Source: Chitinophaga pinensis
GTDB taxonomy: Bacteria; Bacteroidota; Bacteroidia; NS11-12g; UBA9320
DNA length: 20,010 nucleotides
Assembly (NCBI GenBank): GCA_945890595.1
Contig: CAMDCQ010000014.1
Location: 1-20,010 of the forward strand
Direction: 5' to 3'
A model generated the notes under the pieces. That model worked only from the letters and a program-made list of their open reading frames with translations. It was not told where the DNA came from and did no database searches. Shown in pieces: positions 16,138 to 20,010 of the stretch. Every line of letters starts with the position of its first letter. Positions within the stretch are counted from its first letter, which is position 1. The translations under genes were made by a program, and so were the position numbers.

Positions 16138-17440
16138 CATAGGAATAGTAACTTCTAGAGAGTACCTCACTCGTGTAAAAAAGAAGAGTTTTATACTCAT
16201 GACGTTACTCACGCCATTGCTGATAGCGTCATTTTATGGTATTATCATCTGGGTAAACATAGGCCAAAGCGAAAGCGTGGAGCAGCAAAACATCGTCTTA
16301 GTAGATCCATCTGGGGTATTTAGTGAACGCATAGTGTCGCCAGACAATATTCGTTTTATACCTCAAAAATCCTACAGTATAGAGGACCTTATTTACGCCG
16401 ATAGCATAGATGCCGTAATTACAGTGGACCAAAACTACACTATCGATAAGCCCCTTACCTTAAATTACAAAAGTATGGGTAGCCTAAGCGTAAATAGCAA
16501 TGCCAGCATAAAAGACGCATTTGGCACCGTAATAAGAGACCAAAAACTCAGTACTATGGGCATAGAACAAGGCGCTATAGACAGCCTCAGAAGTTCTGTT
16601 GAAATAAGCCAAGTAAAAGTAGATGAAAACGGCGATACCAAAACGAGTAATGCTATGATTAATTCAGGAGTTGGTATGATCCTCAGCATGATGATTTACT
16701 TCTTTATTTTTCTGTATGGCGTACAGGTAATGAAAGGTGTGATTGAAGAAAAGACCAACAGAATAGTAGAACTTATTGTAAGTACCGTAAAACCGTTTCA
16801 GCTTATGATGGGTAAGGTTATTGGTATTGCACTAGTAGGCCTCACTCAACTTACCATTTGGATTGTGCTAAGCGGTATACTAATGGCCATCATTGGATTC
16901 ATTGTAGGGATTAATTTCATGGATATTAACGAGTTAAAAAATGCAGCTCAAAATCCTGATTTATCTGGGATGAAATTGGAAGATTTAGAATTGCTTACTG
17001 CACTTCAATCCCTCCCGTATGCCAAACTATTTTTAAGTTTCCTCTTTTATTTTGTTGGTGGTTACTTATTTTACGGAGCATTATTTGCTGCCATTGGCAG
17101 TGCCGTAGATAACGAAACGGATACACAACAATTTATGCTGCCCATTACCATGCCATTGGTATTTTCTATTGCCATTTCATTTTCCCTCATTTCTGGCGAC
17201 CCGCATGGCACTTTAGCTACTTGGATGAGTATGATTCCTCTTACCTCCCCTATTGTAATGATGGTGCGTATGCCATTTGAACCAGACCTATGGCAAGTCC
17301 TATTATCTATGCTAATTCTAATAGTTTCAATCATAGGCGTTACATGGATGGCGGGTAAAATATACCGTACCGGAATTCTTATGTACGGTAAAAAAACAAC
17401 CTATAAGGAGCTTGCAAAGTGGTTATTCTATAAAAATTAA
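16130..17440 (+). CDS. ABC-2 type permease, NatB type
   Basis: A 436-residue inner-membrane protein with the ABC2_membrane_3 layout: a first membrane helix (about 20-42), a large periplasmic domain (about 45-175), then a cluster of about six helices (181-201, 226-259, 300-323, 336-354, 362-380, 388-408). The motif VIEEKTNRIVELIVSTVKPF (204-223) is the coupling segment that contacts the ATPase and is characteristic of NatB-like exporters. The ATG overlaps the ATPase gene by 8 bases, so the pair forms one transporter, probably as a dimer of each subunit. The WD40 gene starts 17 bases downstream. Confidence 0.93.
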   Translation: MNNIGIVTSREYLTRVKKKSFILMTLLTPLLIASFYGIIIWVNIGQSESVEQQNIVLVDPSGVFSERIVSPDNIRFIPQKSYSIEDLIYADSIDAVITVDQNYTIDKPLTLNYKSMGSLSVNSNASIKDAFGTVIRDQKLSTMGIEQGAIDSLRSSVEISQVKVDENGDTKTSNAMINSGVGMILSMMIYFFIFLYGVQVMKGVIEEKTNRIVELIVSTVKPFQLMMGKVIGIALVGLTQLTIWIVLSGILMAIIGFIVGINFMDINELKNAAQNPDLSGMKLEDLELLTALQSLPYAKLFLSFLFYFVGGYLFYGALFAAIGSAVDNETDTQQFMLPITMPLVFSIAISFSLISGDPHGTLATWMSMIPLTSPIVMMVRMPFEPDLWQVLLSMLILIVSIIGVTWMAGKIYRTGILMYGKKTTYKELAKWLFYKN

Positions 17441-17457
17441 TTAATTTAGCGGTTAAA

Positions 17458-18627
17458 ATGAGATACACCATAATTGCCTTCCTCCTACTGTCTGTAGGGA
17501 GTATTGCTCAAACAGACAGTATTTCATATTTTAAAAATCACACCAACGATATTAGTACAATTGCGTATAGTCCTGATGCTAAATTTATTGTGTCGGCAGG
17601 GTGGGATGAAACCATTGTAATTCAGAGTAATGATTCTGCTTCGCAAGTCGTACAAGTACTCAGGGACTACAGGGGTGCGGTAAATAGCATTGCGTTTAGT
17701 CGTGATGGCACATTTATGATTGCTGGCGGTCAAGATGGAGAATTACAGAAATATGCATTTTACTCCGATTACTTTGAAGTAGCATTTTTAGATACAACAC
17801 TATCTATCAACAATTCTGCTATCACCAAAGTGGTCTATGGCCCAGGGATGAGGTCTGTTTACAGTGCGGATAAACGCGGTAAATTTGTGGCTTACGATCT
17901 TGCTAAAGATAAAGCTACGCCTATAAATACTAGTGCTGCAGTAACCGCTGCCGCTATATCTATGGATCAAATGAGTATTTTTTTAGCATCAGAAGGTAGC
18001 TCCGTTATTAGTCAATACGACATATTTGGCAAGGTAAAAAAGACCTTTACTGGTCACACCAATGATATTACAGACTTGATAACGACCGTAGATCGCAGCT
18101 ATTTAATATCTAGCTCTAAGGATAAAACCATTCGCATTTGGAATATTGCCACAGGTGAAGAAGAAATTATGTTTGAAGACCATACTTGGGCCATTACCGA
18201 TATCGATATGGATCCTTTTGGAACATATCTAGTAAGCGGCGGTCTTGACGGTTTAGTAAATTTGTACGACTTAAAAACACGGAAGTTAATTCGCACCCAA
18301 GACTTTACTGGGTACAAAGTAAATGCCGTTGCTATTTCTCCTGATTACACTAGCATTGTAGCTGCAGCACAAAAGACAGGCGTTTCTAACCCCGCAGGAT
18401 TTTTTAAAATAAAAACCTATATCCCTGCTCGTAAGATTATCTTACCACCTCCGTACACTGTACAGAAAAAGAAAGAAACCAAAAAACCCACTAAAAATAG
18501 TACAACCGTAACAGGCAGCACACCAACTAAGTCTCCTGTAAAACAGACTACCCCAGCCGCAAAAACGAATAGTAAGGTCATACAAAAAACAGATCAAGTA
18601 GAAATACGCATAGAAAATAAACAGTGA
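17458..18627 (+). CDS. Exported WD40-repeat protein with a lysine/threonine-rich tail
   Basis: A 389-residue protein. Residues 1-18 form a signal peptide (ends SIAQ), so the propeller is expected in the periplasm or on the surface, which is unusual for WD40 proteins. I count about seven blades: 26-56, 70-100, 118-147, 157-188, 198-230, 240-272 and 282-320. The clearest are GHTNDITDLITT...SKDKTIRIWNIATG (199-233) and HTWAITDIDMDPFG...GGLDGLVNLYDL (242-272). Residues about 330-389 are a low-complexity tail rich in Lys, Thr and Pro with no fold I can name. It has no enzyme motif and is probably a binding scaffold. It lies 17 bases after the permease and overlaps the RidA start (GTGA), tying it to that operon. 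Function unknown. Confidence 0.88.
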   Translation: MRYTIIAFLLLSVGSIAQTDSISYFKNHTNDISTIAYSPDAKFIVSAGWDETIVIQSNDSASQVVQVLRDYRGAVNSIAFSRDGTFMIAGGQDGELQKYAFYSDYFEVAFLDTTLSINNSAITKVVYGPGMRSVYSADKRGKFVAYDLAKDKATPINTSAAVTAAAISMDQMSIFLASEGSSVISQYDIFGKVKKTFTGHTNDITDLITTVDRSYLISSSKDKTIRIWNIATGEEEIMFEDHTWAITDIDMDPFGTYLVSGGLDGLVNLYDLKTRKLIRTQDFTGYKVNAVAISPDYTSIVAAAQKTGVSNPAGFFKIKTYIPARKIILPPPYTVQKKKETKKPTKNSTTVTGSTPTKSPVKQTTPAAKTNSKVIQKTDQVEIRIENKQ

Positions 18628-19040
18628 GTAACGACATTTTAAACAGCAGCAAAGCACCAGAGCCAGTAGGCGCATATCCACATGCCCGTAAAGTAGGAAA
18701 CCTTCTATTTCTGAGTGGTGTAGGGCCCCGCGAGCGCGGAACCAAAATAATACCTGGAGTAGAACTAGATGCTGAGGGGAATATCGTGAGTTACGATATA
18801 GAAAAGCAATGTCGATCTGTGTTCAACAATATCAAAAATATTCTGGAAGACTCTGGAAGCAGCTGGGCCAACATCGTAGACGTAACGGTTTTCCTAACGA
18901 ATATGAAAGATGATTTCAAAACATACAATCGCTTGTATGCTGAATATTTTAAAGATAATCAGCCATGCCGTACCACGCTAGAAATAAATTGCTTGCCTAC
19001 ACCTATTGCCATTGAGCTCAAGGTGATTGCAACGATATAG
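18624..19040 (+). CDS. RidA (YjgF/YER057c/UK114) family protein
   Basis: A 138-residue protein from the GTG at 18624, overlapping the WD40 stop (TGA) by four bases. RidA proteins form trimers that hydrolyse reactive enamine/imine intermediates, releasing ammonia. The key Arg (Arg116 in QPCRTTLEI) and Glu (Glu131 in IAIELKVIA) are present, as is the VFNNIKNILEDSGSSWANIVDVTVFLTNM core. An extended loop near the N-terminus (GVGPRERGTKIIPGVEL, about 32-48) resembles 2-aminomuconate-deaminase-like members, so a catabolic deaminase role is possible; general RidA activity is the safer call. It probably acts in the cytosol, so its coupling with an exported WD40 protein is odd. Confidence 0.92.
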   Translation: MSNDILNSSKAPEPVGAYPHARKVGNLLFLSGVGPRERGTKIIPGVELDAEGNIVSYDIEKQCRSVFNNIKNILEDSGSSWANIVDVTVFLTNMKDDFKTYNRLYAEYFKDNQPCRTTLEINCLPTPIAIELKVIATI

Positions 19041-19064
19041 AACTCTACTAAACTAAGAATTACC

Positions 19065-19940
19065 TTAGAGCATAGCTGCATCTATCGCTTTTCGGGTAGC
19101 CTCGTTTACTGGCACTACGGGAAGTCTAAAATGATTACCACAGATACCTAATTTTTCAAGAGCATACTTCACACCTCCTGGGTTTCCGTCCATGAATATG
19201 GCTTTCATCATAGGTAATAGCTTATAATGAAGATGGCGAGCATTTTTAAAATCCCCATCTAATGCATAGTTTACCATTTGGCTAAACTCACGCGGATATA
19301 AATTTCCTATTACGGAGATAACTCCTTGCATGCCAGCCGCAATATAACTTAGGGTATAATTGTCGTCACCGCTTATCACCCCAAAATTTTCAGGTGCATC
19401 TTTCAGCACATCCATGCATACATCAAAACTCCCACTTGCTTCTTTGGTCGCAACAATATTAGGCAGTTGTGCTATACGTAAGGTGGTTTCTGCGCTTATC
19501 AAAGAACCTGTTCTGCCAGGCACATTGTACATAATTACCGGCAGAGGGGTAGCGTCATTTATGGCTTTAAAGTGCTGATATATACCCTCTTGGCTTGGTT
19601 TATTGTAATACGGGCTCACGCTAAGTATACCATCTACCCCATCTAGGTTTTCGGTAGTAAGACGCGATACCACAGCCTCGGTGCTATTACCCCCAATACC
19701 AAAAACAATGGGTCTTCTGCCTGCATTTACCTCCTTAACTTTTTGAAGTATTTGCTGTTGTTCTTCCCCACTAATAGTTGGATTTTCGCCCGTTGTTCCC
19801 ATCACCACTAGGTAGCTTACACCGCCGTCTATAAGATGGTTGGTTAGTCTTTCTAAACTTTCAAAATCTATGCGTTGTGGCGAACCGTCTGCATGAAAAG
19901 GGGTAATCATGGCTACACCCAAGCCTTTGAATTTGTTCAT
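19065..19940 (-). CDS. dapA: 4-hydroxy-tetrahydrodipicolinate synthase
   Basis: A 291-residue (beta/alpha)8-barrel aldolase, the family's normal length. It condenses pyruvate with aspartate semialdehyde in the first committed step of lysine and meso-diaminopimelate synthesis. Visible active-site parts are GTTGEN (48-53), SPYYNKPSQEG (109-119), the tyrosine of MYNVPGRTG (Tyr138, Arg143) and the Schiff-base lysine in VATKEASG (Lys166). I use the ATG at 19940; a TTG ten codons upstream would overlap the preceding gene. Only one base separates this ATG from the upstream stop, so it is probably in an operon with the gene at the right edge. It converges with the RidA gene; the 24 bases between them hold only a weak hairpin. 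Confidence 0.96.
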   Translation of the reverse strand: MNKFKGLGVAMITPFHADGSPQRIDFESLERLTNHLIDGGVSYLVVMGTTGENPTISGEEQQQILQKVKEVNAGRRPIVFGIGGNSTEAVVSRLTTENLDGVDGILSVSPYYNKPSQEGIYQHFKAINDATPLPVIMYNVPGRTGSLISAETTLRIAQLPNIVATKEASGSFDVCMDVLKDAPENFGVISGDDNYTLSYIAAGMQGVISVIGNLYPREFSQMVNYALDGDFKNARHLHYKLLPMMKAIFMDGNPGGVKYALEKLGICGNHFRLPVVPVNEATRKAIDAAML

Positions 19941-19941
19941 A

Positions 19942-20010
19942 TTATTTAAGGTATTTTTGGATACTGGCAAAAAGATCGTCCGTGCTGGTTACGTCACTTT
20001 TTACCATAAA
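19942..20010 (-). CDS. C-terminal end of a probable response-regulator receiver protein (partial)
   Basis: The last 22 codons of a minus-strand gene enter from the right edge and stop at TAA 19942-19944, one base before the dapA ATG. The peptide (FMVKSDVTSTDDLFASIQKY, then Leu-Lys) looks like the beta5-alpha5 end of a receiver domain: the lysine of 'VKSD' would be the conserved phosphorylation-site lysine, followed by a loop and the final helix. It is a short fragment, so the family is a suggestion only; that it is a real gene end is better supported by the tight spacing to dapA. Confidence 0.5.
   Translation of the reverse strand, partial: FMVKSDVTSTDDLFASIQKYLK

Noticed and set aside
19050..19069. 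CTAAG/CTTAG inverted repeat between the convergent RidA and dapA genes
   Set aside because: A five-base stem without a T-run, overlapping the dapA stop; chance is likely.

Overview
The window reads as chromosomal DNA of a Bacteroidota bacterium, most likely a member of the Flavobacteriales or a close relative. The evidence is a secreted PKD protein ending in a type IX secretion (T9SS) type-B / gliding-associated C-terminal domain, a second large surface protein with lamin-tail domains, the Bacteroidota promoter signature (TTG ... TAnnTTTG) upstream of several genes, almost no Shine-Dalgarno sequences, and an AT-rich base composition. I see no tRNA, rRNA, CRISPR array, insertion sequence or phage gene. 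The window looks like ordinary chromosome with several family-unknown membrane and envelope genes.

Layout. Left edge to 770 (-): an M23 (LytM) metallopeptidase, probably a lipoprotein, cut off by the window edge. 1004-1375 (+): a small protein with two YegP/DUF1508-like repeats. 1501-3572 (+): a MATE efflux pump translationally coupled to an outer-membrane beta-barrel protein. 3581-5734 (-): a 717-residue PKD/T9SS cargo protein. 5735-5977: an intergenic region with a possible tiny + strand gene ending in the clearest terminator of the window. 5978-9312 (-): a five-gene operon read as lemA, TPM-domain protein, TPM-domain membrane protein, PolB-like 3'-5' exonuclease and SAM methyltransferase. 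9421-13028 (+): a histidine-containing polytopic membrane protein of unknown family, overlapping by ATGA a large secreted lamin-tail-domain protein. 13046-15067 (-): long-form urocanate hydratase (hutU). 15232-19040 (+): a tightly packed run of ABC ATPase, ABC-2 permease (NatA/NatB type), a predicted exported WD40 protein and a RidA-family deaminase. 19065-19940 (-): dapA. From the right edge to 19942 (-): the C-terminal end of a probable response-regulator receiver domain.

How the genes fit together. Envelope functions dominate: cell-wall hydrolysis (M23), efflux plus a barrel (MATE/OMP), surface cargo (PKD/CHU_C and LTD proteins), the LemA/TPM module and the NatAB exporter with its exported WD40 partner. 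Housekeeping metabolism is represented by histidine catabolism (HutU), lysine/peptidoglycan precursor synthesis (DapA) and reactive enamine/imine removal (RidA). Start-codon overlaps (ATGA or GTGA) tie together MATE with OMP, exonuclease with methyltransferase, membrane protein with LTD protein, and WD40 with RidA. Several promoter -7 elements sit only 6-11 bases before the start codon, which suggests leaderless or nearly leaderless mRNAs.
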